Source of the DNA: Hydractinia symbiolongicarpus
Lineage: Eukaryota > Cnidaria > Hydrozoa > Anthoathecata > Hydractiniidae
Assembly: GCF_029227915.1 (NCBI RefSeq)
Contig: NC_079879.1
Coordinates: 1,798,001-1,862,000, forward strand
Reading direction: 5' to 3'
Length of the DNA stretch: 64,000 nt
Shown here in pieces: positions 9,707-24,029 of this stretch. Both the position numbers and the translations under genes were made by a program. The notes beneath the pieces are model-generated. The model had not been told where the DNA came from. It searched no databases and worked only from the letters and a program-made list of their open reading frames with translations. Every line of letters starts with the position of its first letter. Position 1 is the stretch's first letter.

Positions 9707-12700
9707 TCAAAAACTATATTTCATTGACTTTTTACCAGTATCAGTCCGCTTGAGTTACAACGGTGGCGTCACATATTCGTACCAACATGTATTAGGTGAT
9801 ATATTTTTCTGACATTACTAGGTTGCATCGCTTTTAACAGTGAAACGATTGACTGTGGGATTTAATTGAACTGATTTTGGACTTTGACCTTATAAATATT
9901 ATAAATGAGGCAACTGGACTCCAAGAGGGAGCATTCTTCTTAAATTGACATGATTGCTAAAACTCAGCGATTAAACTGGGCGCTGTGGTAGCGCTTTAAT
10001 GAAAAATTTAGATAAATAGGTGATTTTGTTCTGATGGACCAATCGTAGTCGTTAGCGCGCGCTAAAGAAATAGAGACGGTTTCAAAAACTACAATTAATT
10101 GACTTTCTAACAGTATAAGTCCGCTTGAGTTACAACGGTTGCGTCACATATTCGTGCCAACATGGATTTAGCGATATTTTTCTGATATTACTAGGTTGCA
10201 TCGCTTTTAACAGTGAAACGATTGACTGTGGGACTTAATTTCACTGATTTTGGACTTTGACCTTATAAATGTTATAAATGAGGCAAATGGACTCTAAGAA
10301 ATAGCATTCTTCTTAATTTGGCATGATTGCTGGAACTCAGCGATTACACTGTCCGCTGTGGTAGCGCTTTAATGAAGAATTTAGATAAATATGTCATTTT
10401 GTATTGTGGGACCCATTGTAGTCGTTAGCGCACACTGAAGAGATAGAGACAGTTTCAAAAACTACATTTCATTGATTTTCTAACGGTAGCAGTCCGTTTG
10501 AGTTACAACGGTTGCGTCACATATTCGCACCAACATGTATTTAGCGAAATTTTTCTGATATTACCAGGTTGCATCGCTTTTAACAGTGAAACGATTGACT
10601 GTGGTCCTTAATTGAACTGATTGTGGACTTTGACCTTATAAATGTGATAAATGAGGCAATTGGACTCCAAGAAATAACATTCTTCTTAATTTGAAATGAT
10701 TGCTGGAACTCAGCGATTACACTGGGCGCTGTGGGAACGCTTTAATGAAAAATTTAGATAAATATTTCATTTTATGCTGTGGGACCAATTGTAGTCGTTA
10801 GCGCGCGCTGAAGAAATAGAGAGAGTTTCAAAAACTACATTTCATTGACTTTTTACCAGTATCAGTCCGCTTGAGTTACAACGGTTGCGTCACATATTCG
10901 TACCAACATGTATTAAGTGATATATTTTTCTGACATTACTAGGTTGCAACGCTCTTAACAGTGAAACGATTGACTGTGGGACTTAATTGAACTGATTTTG
11001 GACTTTGACCTTATAAATATTGTAAATGACGCAACTGGACTCCAAGAAGTAGCATTCTTCTTAAATTGACATGATTGCTGGAACTCAGCGATTACACTGG
11101 GCGCTGTGGTAGCGCTTTAATGAAAAATTTAGATAAATATGTGATTTTGTACTGGGGGACCAATCGTAGTCGTTAGCGCGCGCTGAAGAAATAGAGACGG
11201 TTTCAAAAACTACAATTAATTGACTTTCTAACAGTATAAGTCCGCCTGAGTTACAACGGTTGCGTCACATATTCGTGCCAACATGGATTTAGCTATATTT
11301 TTCTGATATTACTAGGTTGCATCGCTTTTAACAGTGAAACGATTGACTGTAGGACTTAATTGAACTGATTTTGGACTTTGACCTTATAAATGTTATAAAT
11401 GAGGCAAATGGACTCTAAGAAATAGCATTCTTCTTAATTTGGCATGATTGCTGGAACTCAGCGATTACACTGTCCGCTGTGGTAGCGCTTTAATGAAGAA
11501 TTTAGATAAATATGTCATTTTGTATTGTGGGACCTATTGTAGTCGTTAGCGCACACTGAAGAGATAGAGACAGTTTCAAAAACTACATTTCATTGATTTT
11601 CTAACGGTAGCAGTCCGTTTGAGTTACAACGGTTGCGTCACATATTCGCACCAACATGTATTTAGCGAAATTTTTCTGATATTACCAGGTTGCATCGCTT
11701 TTAACAGTGAAACGATTGACTGTGGTCCTTAATTGAACTAACTTTGGACTTTGACTTTATAAATGTGATAAATGAGGCAATTGGACTCCAAGAAATAACA
11801 TTCTTCTTAATTTGAAATGATTGCTGGAACTCAGCGATTACACTGTCCGCTGTGGTAGCGCTTTAATGAAGAATTTAGATAAATATGTCATTTTGTATTG
11901 TGGGACCCATTGTAGTCGTTAGCGCACACTGAAGAGATAGAGACAGTTTCAAAAACTACATTTCATTGATTTTCTAACGGTAGCAGTCCGTTTGAGTTAC
12001 AACGGCTGCGTCACATATTCGCACCAACATGTATTTAGCGAAATTTTTCTGATATTACCAGGTTGCATCGCTTTTAACAGTGAAACGATTGACTGTGGTC
12101 CTTAATTGAACTAATTTTGGACTTTGACCTTATAAATGTGATAAATGAGGTAATTGGACTCCAAGATATAACATTCTTCTTAATTTGAAATGATTGCTGG
12201 AACTCAGCGATTACACTGGGCGCTGTGGGAACGCTTTAATGAAAAATTTAGATAAATATTTCATTTTATGCTGTGGGACCAATTGTAGTCGTTAGCGCGC
12301 GCTGAAGAAATAGAGAAAGTTTCACAAACTACATTTCATTGACTTTTTACCAGTATCAGTCCGCTTGAGTTACAACGGTTGCGTCACATATTCGTAGCAA
12401 CATGTATTAAGTGATATATTTTTCTGACATTACTAGGTTGCATCGCTTTTAACAGTGAAACGATTGACTGTGGGAATTAATTGAACTGATTTTGTACTTA
12501 TAAATGTTATAAATGAGCCCATTTGACCCCAAGAAACAACATTCTTTTTTATCTGACATGATTGCTGGAATTCAGGGATTACACTGGTCGCTGTGATTGC
12601 GCTTCATTTAAAAATTTGGATAAATAAGTCATTTTGTAATGTGGGACCTATTGTAGACCATAGCGCGAGCTGAAGAGATAGAGATAGTTTCAAAAACTAC

Positions 12701-14226
12701 ATTTCATTGATTTTCTAACGGTAGCAGTCCGTTTGAGTTACAACGGTTGCGTCACATATTCGCACCAACATGTATTTAGCGAAATTTTTCTGATATTACC
12801 AGGTTGCATCGCTTTTAACAGTGAAACGATTGACTGTGGTCCTTAATTGAACTAATTTTGGACTTTGACCTTATAAATGTGATAAATGAGGCAATTGGAC
12901 TCCAAGAAATAACATTCTTCTTAATTTGAAATGATTGCTGGAACTCAGCGATTACACTGGGCGCTGTGGGAACGCTTTAATGAAAAATTTAGATAAATAT
13001 TTCATTTTATGCTGTGGGACCAATTGTAGTCGTTAGCGCGCGCTGAAGAAATAGAGAGAGTTTCAAAAACTACATTTCATTGACTTTTTACCAGTATCAG
13101 TCCGCTTGAGTTACAACGGTTGCGTCACATATTCGTACCAACATGTATTAAGTGATATATTTTTCTGACATTACTAGGTTGCAACGCTTTTAACAGTGAA
13201 ACGATTGACTGTGGGACTTAATTGAACTGATTTTGGACTTTGACCTTATAAATATTGTAAATGACGCAACTGGACTCCAAGAAGGAGCATTCTTCTTAAA
13301 TTGACATGATTGCTGGAACTCAGCGATTACACTGGGCGCTGTGGTAGCGCTTTAATGAAAAATTTAGATAAATATGTGATTTTGTACTGGGGGACCAATC
13401 GTAGTCGTTAGCGCGCGCTGAAGAAATAGAGACGGTTTCAAAAACTACATTTCATTGACTTTCTAACAGTATAAGTCCGCCTGAGTTACAACGGTTGCGT
13501 CACATATTCGTGCCAACATGGATTTAGCGATATTTTTCTGATATTACTAGGTTGCATCGCTTTTAACAGTGAAACGATTGACTGTGGGGATTAATTGAAC
13601 TGATTTTGGACTTTGACCTTATAAATGTTATAAATGAGGCAAATGGACTCTAAGAAATAGCATTCTTCTTAATTTGGCATGATTGCTGGAACTCAGCGAT
13701 TACACTGGCCGCTGTGGTAGCGCTTTAATGAAGAATTTAGATAAATATGTCATTTTGTATTGTGGGACCCATTGGAGTCGTTAGCGCACACTGAAGAGAT
13801 AGAGACAGTTTCAAAAACTACATTTCATTGATTTTCTAACGGTAGCAGTCCGTTTGAGTTACAACGGTTGCGTCACATATTCGCACCAACATGTATTTAG
13901 CGAAATTTTTCTGATATTACCAGGTTGCATCGCTTTTAACAGTGAAACGATTGCCTGTGGTCCTTAATTGAACTGATTTTGGACTTTGACCTTATAAATG
14001 TGATAAATGAGGCAATTGGACTCCAAGAAATAACATTCTTCTTAATTTGAAATGATTGCTGGAACTCAGCGATTACACTGGGCGCAGTGGGAACGCTTTA
14101 ATGAAAAATTTAGATAAATATTTCATTTTATGCTGTGGGACCAATTGTAGTCGTTAGCGCGCGCTGAAGAAATAGAGAGAGTTTCAAAAACTACATTTCA
14201 TTGACTTTTTACCAGTATCAGTCCGC
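9707..14226 (+). repeat. Trimer-based HOR region
   Basis: Monomers start at 9707, 10082, 10455, 10828, 11203, 11576, 11949, 12322, 12690, 13063, 13438, 13811 and 14184. A cycle of E-like (CAGTATAAGTCCG), C-like (AACGGTAGCAG, ACCAGGTTGCATC) and D-like (GACTTTTTACCAG, 375 bp) units recurs. For example 10082-11202 and the start of the unit at 11203 are 1,121 bp apart. The cycle is imperfect: the C-like unit is doubled at 11576 and 11949. The D-like units here share GAGAGAGTTTC at their start. This looks like a related but separately evolved version of the left-hand pentamer. Confidence 0.8.
12322..12689 (+). repeat. Chimeric 368-bp monomer (D-like head, B-like tail)
   Basis: The first part has the D signature (GACTTTTTACCAG, TATTAAGTGATATATTTTTC). 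From about 12475 it has the B signature (GGGAATTAATTG, GAGCCCATTTGACCCC, TTCAGGGATTACACTGG, GTGATTGCGCTTC, GACCATAGCGCGAGCTG). A 7-base deletion near 12494 turns TTTTGGACTTTGAACTTA into TTTTGTACTTA. The unit looks like the product of an exchange between D and B monomers within the array. Confidence 0.8.
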
Positions 14227-14974
14227 TTGAGTTACAACGGTTGCGTCACATATTCGTACCAACATGTATTAAGTGATGTATTTTTCTGACATTACTAGGT
14301 TGCATCGCTTTTAACAGTGAAACGATTGACTGTGGGATTTAATTGAACTGATTTTGGTCTTTGACCTTATAAATATTATAAATGAGGCAACTGGGTTCCA
14401 AGAAGGAGCATTCTTCTTAAATTGACATGATTGCTGGAACTCAGCGATTACACTGGGCGCTGTGGTAGCGCTTTAATGAAAAATTTAGATAAATATGTGA
14501 TTTTGTACTGGGGGACCAATCGTAGTCGTCAGCGCGCGCTGAAGAAATAGAGACGGTTTCAAAAACTACAATTAATTGACTTTCTAACAGTATCAGTCCG
14601 CTTGAGTTACAACGGTTGCGTCACATATTCGTACCAACATAGATTTAGCGATATTTTTTTAATATTACTAGGTTGCATCGCTTTTAACAGTGAAACGATT
14701 GACTGTAGGACTTAATTGAACTGATATTGGACTGTGACCTTATAAATGTGATGATTGAGCCAATTGGACTCCAAGAAATAACATTGTTATTAATTTGACA
14801 TGATTGCTGGAACTCCGTGATTACACTGGGCGCTGTGATTACGCTTCATTTAAAAATTTGAATAAATAAGTCATTTTGTAATGTGGGACCTATCGTAGCC
14901 CATAGCGCGCGCTGAAGAGATAGAGACAGTTTCAAAAACTACATTTCATTGACTTTCTAACGGTAGCAGTCCGT
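14227..14974 (+). repeat. 2-monomer tandem duplication, copy 1
   Basis: A 748-bp segment is repeated directly next to itself, covering units that start at 14184 and 14559. Diagnostic shared variants are TATTAAGTGATGTATT, TTGGTCTTTGACC, CTGGGTTCCAAG and GTCGTCAGCGCGC. The exchange point lies in the stretch before TTGAGTTACAACGGTTGCG, because the heads of units 14184 and 14932 differ there (GACTTTTTACCAG against GACTTTCTAACGG). Confidence 0.9.
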
Positions 14975-15737
14975 TTGAGTTACAACGGTTGCGTCACATA
15001 TTCGTACCAACATGTATTAAGTGATGTATTTTTCTGACATTACTAGGTTGCATCGCTTTTAACAGTGAAACGATTGACTGTGGGATTTAATTGAACTGAT
15101 TTTGGTCTTTGACCTTATAAATATTATAAATGAGGCAACTGGGTTCCAAGAAGGAGCATTCTTCTTAAATTGACATGATTGCTGGAACTCAGCGATTACA
15201 CTGGGCGCTGTGGTAGCGCTTTAATGAAAAATTTAGATAAATATGTGATTTTGTACTGGGGGACCAATCGTAGTCGTCAGCGCGCGCTGAAGAAATAGAG
15301 ACGGTTTCAAAAACTACAAGTAATTGACTTTCTAACAGTATCAGTCCGCTTGAGTTACAACGGTTGCGTCACATATTCGTACCAACATAGATTTAGCGAT
15401 ATTTTTTTAATATTACTAGGTTGCATCGCTTTTAACAGTGAAACGATTGACTGTAGGACTTAATTGAACTGATATTGGACTGTGACCTTATAAATGTGAT
15501 GATTGAGCCAATTGGACTCCAAGAAATAACATTGTTATTAATTTGACATGATTGCTGGAACTCCGTGATTACACTGGGCGCTGTGATTACGCTTCATTTA
15601 AAAATTTGAATAAATAAGTCATTTTGTAATGTGGGACCTATCGTAGCCCATAGCGCGCGCTGAAGAGATAGAGACAGTTTCAAAAACTACATTTCATTGA
15701 CTTTCTAACGGTAGCAGTCCGTTTGAGTTACAACGGT
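14975..15737 (+). repeat. 2-monomer tandem duplication, copy 2
   Basis: This second copy covers units starting at 14932 and 15307. It follows copy 1 with almost no change; the one difference I noticed is ACAAGTAATTG near 15318 against ACAATTAATTG. It ends where GGTTGGGTCAC (about 15736) replaces GGTTGCGTCAC. Confidence 0.9.
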
Positions 15738-18700
15738 TGGGTCACATATTCGTACCAACATGTAGTGAGCGAAATTTTTCTGATATTACTATGTTGCATC
15801 GCCTTTAATAGTGACACGATTGACTGTGGGACTTAATTGAACTGATTTTGGACTTTGACCTTAGAAATGTGATAGATGAGGCATTTGGACTCCAAGAAAT
15901 AACATTCTTCTTAATTTGAAATGATTGCTGTAACTCAGCGATTACACTGGGCGTTGTGGTAGCGCTTTAATGAAGAATTTAGTTAAATATGTCATTTTGT
16001 ACTGTGGCACCAATTGTAGTCGTTAGGGCGCGCTGAAAAAATAGAGACAGTTTCAAAAACTACATTTCATTGACTTTCTGACAGTATCAGTCCGCTTGAG
16101 TTACAATGGTTGCGTCACATATTCGTACCAACATGTATTTAGCGATATTTTTCTGATATTACTAGGTTGCATCGCTTTTAACAGTGAACCGATTGACTGT
16201 AGGACTTAATTGAACTGATGTTGGACTGTGACCTTATAAATGTGATGAATAAGCAAATTGGACTCCAAGAAAAAAGATTCTTCTTAATTTGACATGATTG
16301 CTGGAACTTAGTGATTACACTGGGCGCTGTAGTAGCGCTTTAATGAAAAATTTAGATAAATAAGTCAGCTTTTACTGTGGGACCAATCCTAGCCGTTAAC
16401 GCGCGCTGAGAAAACAGAGACAGTTTCCAAAACTACATTTCATTGAATTTCTGACGGCATAACTCCGTTTCAGTTAAAACGGTTACGTCACATATTCGTA
16501 CCAACATGTATTTAGCGATATTTTTCTGATATTACTAGGTTGCATCGCTTTTAACAGTGAAGCGATTGACTGTGGGACTTAATTTCACTGATTTTGGACT
16601 TTGACCTTATAAATGTGATGAATGAGCCAAATGGACTCCAAGAAATAGCATTCTTCTTAATTTGGCATGATTGCTGGAACTCAGCGATTACACTGGCCGC
16701 TGTGGTAGCGCTTTAATGAAGAATTTAGATAAATAAGTCATTTTGTTATGTGGGACTTATCGTAGCCCATAGCGCACGCTGAAGAGATAGAGACAGTTTC
16801 AAAAACTACATTTCATTGACTTTCTAACGGTAGCAGTCCGTTTGAGTTACAACGGTTGCGTCACATATTCGTACCAACATGTATTGAGCGAAATTTTTCT
16901 GATATTACTAGGTTGCATCGCTTTTAACGGTGACACGATTGACTGTGGGACTTAATTGAACTGATTTTGGACTTTGACCTTAGAAATGTTATAAATGAGG
17001 CAAATGGACTCTAAGAAATAGCATTCTTCTTAATTTGGCATGATTGCTGGAACTCAGCGATTACACTGGCCGCTGTGGTAGCGCTTTAATGAAGAATTTA
17101 GATAAATATGTCATTTTGTATTGTGGGACCCATTGTAGTTGTTAGCGCACACTGAAGAGATAGAGACAGTTTCAAAAACTACATTTCATTGATTTTCTAA
17201 CGGTAGCAGTCTGTTTGAGTTACAACGGTTGCGTCACATATTCGCACCAACATGTCTTTAGCGAAATTTTTCTGATATTACCAGGTTGCATCGCTTTTAA
17301 CAGTGAAACGATTGACTGTGGTCCTTAATTGAACTGATTTTGGACTTTGACCTTATAAATGTGATAAATGAGGCAATTGGACTCCAAGAAATAACATTCT
17401 TCTTAATTTGAAAAGATTGCTGGAACTCAGCGATTACACTGGGCGCTGTGGGAACGCTTTAATGAAAAATTTAGATAAATATTTCATTTTATGCTGTGGG
17501 ACCAATTGTAGTCGTTAGCGCGCGCTGAAGAAATAGAGAGAGTTTCAAAAACTACATTTCATTGACTTTTACCAGTATCAGTCCGCTTGAGTTACAACGG
17601 TTGCGTCACATATTCGTACCAACATGTATTAAGTGATATATTTTTCTGACATTACTAGGTTGCAACGCTTTTAACAGTGAAACGATTGACTGTGGGACTT
17701 AATTGAACTGATTTTGGACTTTGACCTTATAAATATTGTAAATGACGCAACTGGACTCCAAGAAGGAGCATTCTTCTTAAATTGACATGATTGCTGGAAC
17801 TCAGCGATTACACTGGGCGCTGTTGTAGCGCTTTAATGAAGAATTTAGATAAATATGTCATTTTGTATTGTGGGACCCATTGTAGTCGTTAGCGCACACT
17901 GAAGAGATAGAGACAGTTTCAGAAACTACATTTCATTGATTTTCTAACGGTAGCAGTCCGTTTGAGTTACAACGGTTGCGTCACATATTCGCACCAACAT
18001 GTATTTAGCGAAATTTTTCTGATATTACCAGGTTGCATCGCTTTTAACAGTGAAACGATTGACTGTGGTCCTTAATTGAACTGATTTTGGACTTTGACCT
18101 TATAAATGTGATAAATGAGGCAATTGGACTCCAAGAAATAACATTCTTCTTAATTTGAAATGATTGCTGGAACTCAGCGATTACACTGGGCGTTGTGGGA
18201 ACGCTTTAATGAAAAATTTAGATAAATATTTCATTTTATGCTGTGGGACCAATTGTAGTCGTTAGCGCGCGCTGAAGAAATAGAGAGAGTTTCAAAAACT
18301 ACATTTCATTGACTTTTTACCAGTATCAGTCCGCTTGAGTTACAACGGTTGCGTCACATAATCGTACCAACATGTATTAAGTGATGTATTTTTCTGACAT
18401 TACTAGGTTGCATCGCTTTTAACAGTGAAACGATTGACTGTGGGATTTAATTGAACTGATTTTGGACTTTGACCTTATAAATATTATAAATGAGGCAACT
18501 GGGCTCCAAGAAGGAGCATTCTTCTTAAATTGACATGATTGCTGGAACTCAGCGATTACACTGGGCGCTGTGGTAGCGCTTTAATGAAAAAGTTAGATAA
18601 ATATGTGATTTTGTACTGGGGGACCAATCGTAGTCGTTAGCGCGCGCTGAAGAAATAGAGACGGTTTCAAAAACTACAATTAATTGACTTTCTAACAGTA

Positions 18701-19042
18701 TCAGTCCGCTTGAGTTACAACGGTTGCGTCACATATTCGTACCAACATAGATTTAGCGATATTGTTTTAATATTACTAGTAGGTTGCATCGCTTTTAACA
18801 GTGAAACGATTGACTGTAGGACTTAATTGAACTGATATTGGACTGTGACCTTATAAATGTGATGATTGAGCCAATTGCACTCCAAGAAATAACATTGTTC
18901 TTAATTTGACATGATTGCTGGAACTCCGTGATTACACTGGGCGCTGTGATTACGCTTCATTTAAAAATTTGAATAAATAAGTCATTTTGTAATGTAGGAC
19001 CTATCGTAGCCCATACCGCGCGCTGAAGAGATAGAGACAGTT
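15680..19042 (+). repeat. 9-monomer HOR block I
   Basis: Nine monomers start at 15680, 16053, 16426, 16799, 17172, 17545, 17919, 18292 and 18667. The block starts with the GGTTGGGTCAC / TGTAGTGAGC unit (TGTAGTGAGC at 15761) and includes, at 16426, the first unit of the array with the TTTCCAAAAC head and AACTCCGTTTCAG stem. It ends with an E-like unit bearing CATAGATTTAGCG and, here only, a 3-base TAG duplication (ACTAGTAGGTTG near 18780) that makes the unit 376 bp. The same order returns at 19043 and 22777. Confidence 0.85.
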
Positions 19043-22000
19043 TCAAAAACTACATTTCATTGACTTTCTAACGGTAGCAGTCCGTTTGAGTTACAACGGT
19101 TGGGTCACATATTCGTACCAACATGTAGTGAGCGAAATTTTTCTGATATTACTATGTTGCATCGCTTTTAATAGTGACACGATTGAGTGTGGGACTTAAT
19201 TGAACTGATTTTGGACTTTGACCTTAAAAATGTGATAGATGAGGCATTTGGACTCCAAGAAATAACATTCTTCTTAATTTGAAATGATTGCTGTAACTCA
19301 GCGATTACACTGGGCGTTGTGGTAGCGCTTTAATGAAGAATTTAGTTAAATATGTCATTTTGTACTGTGGCACCAATTGTAGTCGTTAGCGCGCGCTGAA
19401 AAAATAGAGACAGTTTCAAAAACTACATTTCATTGACTTTCTAACAGTATCAGTCCGCTTGAGTTACAATGGTTGCGTCACATATTCGTACCAACATGTA
19501 TTTAGCGATATTTTTCTGATATTACTAGGTTGCATCGCTTTTAAAAGTGAACCGATTGACTGTAGGACTTAATTGAACTGATGTTGGACTGTGACCTTAT
19601 AAATGTGATGAATAAGCAAATTGGACTCCAAGAAAAAACATTCTTCTTAATTTGACATGATTGCTGGAACTCAGTGATTACACTGGGCGCTGTGGTAGCG
19701 CTTTAATGAAAAATTTAGATAAATAAGTCAGCATTTACTGTAGGACCAATCCTAGCCGTTAACGCGCGCTGAGAAAACAGAGACAGTTTCCAAAACTACA
19801 TTTCATTGAATTTCTGACGGTATAACTCCGTTTCAGTTAAAACGGTTACGTCACATATTCGTACCAACATGTATTTAGCGATATTTTTCTGATATTACTA
19901 GGTTGCATCGCTTTTAACAGTGAAGCGATTGACTGTGGGACTTAATTGCACTGATTTTGGACTTTGACCTTATAAATGTGATGAATGAGCCAAATGGACT
20001 CCAAGAAATAGCATTCTTCTTAATTTGGCATGATTGCTGGAACTCAGCGATTACACTGGCCGCTGTGGTAGCGCTTTAATGAAGAATTTAGATAAATAAG
20101 TCATTTTGTTATGTGGGACCTATCGTAGCCCATAGCGCACGCTGAAGAGATAGAGACAGTTTCAAAAACTACATTTCATTGACTTTCTAACGGTAGCAGT
20201 CCGTTTGAGTTACAACGGTTGCGTCACATATTCGTACCAACATGTATTGAGCGAAATTGTTGTGATATTACTAGGTTGCATCGCTTTTAACAGTGACACG
20301 ATTGACTGTGGGACTTAATTGAACTGATGTTGGACTTTGACCTTAGAAATGTTATAAATGAGACAAATGGACTCTAAGAAATAGCATTCTTCTTAATTTG
20401 GCATGATTGCTGGAACTCAGCGATTACACTGGCCGCTGTGGTAGCGCTTTAAAGAAGAATTTAGATAAATATGTCATTTTGTATTGTGGGACCCATTGTA
20501 GTCGTTAGCGCACACTGAAGAGATAGAGACAGTTTCAAAAACTACATTTCATTGATTTTCTAACGGTAGCAGTCCGATTGAGTTACAACGGTTGCGTCAC
20601 ATATTCGCACCAACATGTATTTAGCGAAATTTTTCTGATATTACCAGGTTGCATCGCTTTTAACAGTGAAACGATTGACTGTGGTCCTTAATTGAACTGA
20701 TTTTGGACTTTGACCTTATAAATATTGTAAATGACGCAACTGGATTCCAAGAAGGAGCATTCTTCTTAAATTGACATGATTGCTGGAACTCAGCGATTAC
20801 ACTTAGCGCTGTGGTAGCGCTTTAATGAAAAATTTAGATAAATATGTGATTTTGTACTGGGGGACCAATCGTAGTCGTTAGCGCACACTGAAGAGATAGA
20901 GATAGTTTCAAAAACTACATTTCATTGATTTTCTAACGGTAGCAGTCCGTTTGAGTTACAACGGTTGCGTCACATATTCGCACCAACATGTATTTAGCGA
21001 AATTTTTCTGATATTACCAGGTTGCATCGCTTTTAACAGTGAAACGATTGACTGTGGTCCTTAATTGAACTAATTTTGGACTTTGACCTTATAAATGTGA
21101 TAAATGAGGCAATTGGACTCCAAGAAATAACATTCTTCTTAATTTGAAATGATTGCTGGAACTCAGCGATTACACTGGGCGCTGTGGGAACGCTTTAATG
21201 AAAAATTTAGATAAATATTTCATTTTATGCTGTGGGACCAATTGTAGTCGTTAGCGCGCGCTGAAGAAATAGAGAGAGTTTCAAAAACTACATTTCATTG
21301 ACTTTTTACCAGTATCAGTCCGCTTGAGTTACAACGGTTGCGTCACATATTCGTACCAACATGTATTAAGTGATATATTTTTCTGACATTACTAGGTTGC
21401 AACGCTTTTAACAGTGAAACGATTGACTGTGGGACTTAATTGACCTGATTTTGGACTTTGACCTTATAAATATTGTAAATGACGCAACTGGACTCCAAGA
21501 AGGAGTATTCTTCTTAAATTGACATGATTGCTGGAACTCAGCGATTACACTGGGCGCTGTGGTAGCGCTTTAATGAAAAATTTAGATAAATATGTGATTT
21601 TGTACTGGGGGACCAATCGTAGTCGTTAGCGCGCGCTGAAGAAATAGAGACGGTTTCAAAAACTACAATTAATTGACTTTCTAATAGTATAATTCGGCCT
21701 GAGTTGCAACGGTTGCGTCACATATTCGTGCCAACATGGATTTAGCGATATTTTTCTGATATTACTAGGTTGCATCGCTTTTAACAGTGAAACAATTGAC
21801 TGTGGGGCTTAATTGAACTGATTTTGGACTTTGACCTTATATATGTTATAAATGAGGCAAATGGACTCTAAGAAATAGCATTCTTCTTAATTTGGCATGA
21901 TTGCTGGAACTCAGCGATTACACTGGCCGCTGTGGTAGCGCTTTAATGAAGAATTTAGATAAATATGTCATTTTGTATTGTGGGACCCATTGTAGTCGTT

Positions 22001-22776
22001 AGCGCACACTGAAGAGATAGAGACAGTTTCAAAAACTACATTTCATTGACTTTTTACCAGTATCAGTCCGCTTGAGTTACAACGATTGCGTCACATATTC
22101 GTACCAACATGTATTAAGTGATGTATTTTTCTGACATTACTAGGTTGCATCGCTTTTAACAGTGAAACGATTGACTGTGGGATTTAATTGAACTGATTTT
22201 GGACTTTGACCTTATAAATATTATAAATGAGGCAACTGGGCTCCAAGAAGGAGCATTCTTCTTAAATTGACATGATTGCTGGAACTCAGCGATTACACTG
22301 GGCACTGTGGTAGCGCTTTAATGAAAAATTTAGATAAATATGTGATTTTGTACTGGGGGACCAATCGTAGTCGTTAGCGCGCGCTGAAGAAATAGAGACG
22401 GTTTCAAAAACTACAATTAATTGACTTTCTAACAGTATCAGTCCGCTTGAGTTACAACGGTTGCGTCACATATTCGTACAAACATAGATTTAGCGATATT
22501 TTTTTAATATTACTAGGTTGCATTGCTTTTAACAGTAAAACGATTGACTGTAGGACTTAATTGAACTGATATTGGACTGTGACCTTATAAATGTGATGAT
22601 TGAGCCAATTGGACTCCAAGAAATAACATTGTTCTTAATTTGACATGATTGCTGGAACTCCGTTATTACACTGGGCGCTGTGATTACGCTTCATTTAAAA
22701 ATTTGAATAAATAAGTCATTTTGTAATTGTGGACCTATCTTAGCCCATAGCGGGCGCTGAAGAGATAGAGACAGTT
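19043..22776 (+). repeat. 10-monomer HOR block II
   Basis: Monomers start at 19043, 19416, 19789, 20162, 20535, 20908, 21281, 21656, 22029 and 22404. TGTAGTGAGC is at 19124, which is 3,363 bp after its block I position; the TTTCCAAAAC unit at 19789 is likewise 3,363 bp after 16426. The block has one more monomer than block I in the middle, where C-, D- and E-like units (20908-22028) resemble the trimer region further left. Confidence 0.85.
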
Positions 22777-22910
22777 TCAAAAACTACATTTCATTGACTT
22801 TCTAACGGTAGCAGTCCGTTTGAGTTACAACGGTTGGGTCACATATTCGTACCAACATGTAGTGAGCGAAATTTTTCTGATATTACTATGTTGCATCGCT
22901 TTTAATAGTG

Positions 22911-24029
22911 ACACGATTGACTGTGGGACTTAATTGAACTGATTTTGGACTTTGACCTTAGAAATGTGATAGGTGAGGCATTTGGACTCCAAGAAATAAC
23001 ATTCTTCTTAATTTGAAATGATTGCTGTAACTCAGCGATTACACTGGGCGTTGTGGTAGCGCTTTAATGAAGAATTTAGTTAAATATGTCATTTTGTACT
23101 GTGGCACCAATTGTAGTCGTTAGCGCGCGCTGAAAAAATAGAGACAGTTTCAAAAACTACATTTCATTGACTTTCTAACAGTATCAGTCCGCTTGAGTTA
23201 CAATGGTTGCGTCACATATTCGTACCAACATGTATTTAGCGATATTTTTCTGATATTACTAGGTTGCATCGCTTTTAACAATGAACCGATTGACTGTAGG
23301 ACTTAATTGAACTGATGTTGGACTGTGACCTTATAAATGTGATGAATAAGCAAATTGGACTCCAACAAAAAAGATTCTTCTTAATTTGACATGATTGCTG
23401 GAACTCAGTGATTACACTGGGCGCTGTGGTAGCGCTTTAATGAAAAATTTAGATAAATAAGTCAGCTTTTACTGTGGGACCAATCCTAGCCGTTAACGCG
23501 CGCTGAGAAAACAGAGACAGTTTCCAAAACTACATTTCATTGAATTTCTCACGGTATAACTCCGTTTCAGTTAAAACGGTTACGTCACATATTCGTACCA
23601 ACATGTATTTAGCGATATTTTTCTGATATTACTAGGTTGCATCGCTTTTAACAGTGAAGCGATTGACTGTGGGACTTAATTTCACTGATTTTGGACTTTG
23701 ACCTTATAAATGTGATGAATGAGCCAAATGGACTCCAAGAAAAAGCATTCTTTTTAATTTGGCATGATTGCTGGAACTCAGCGATTACACTGGCCGCTGT
23801 GGTAGCGCTTTAATGAAGAATTTAGATAAATAAGTCATTTTGTTATGTGGGACCTATCGTAGCCCATAGCGCACGCTGAAGAAATAGAGACAGTTTCAAA
23901 AACTACATTTCATTGACTTTCTAACGGTTGCAGTCCGTTTGAGTTACAACGGTTGCGTCACATATTCGTACCAACATGTATTGAGCAAAATTTTTCTGAT
24001 ATTACTAGGTTGCACCGCTTTTAACGGTG
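22911..24029 (+). repeat. 3-monomer tandem duplication, copy 1
   Basis: This 1,119-bp segment is repeated immediately downstream. Shared rare variants are GATAGGTGAGGC (22970 region), CTCCAACAAAAAAGATTC, TTTCTCACGGTATAAC, GAAAAAGCATTCTTTTTAA and TGCACCGCTTTTAACGG. The left limit is set by TTTAATAGTGACACG upstream against TTTAACGGTGACACG at the second copy. Confidence 0.93.
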
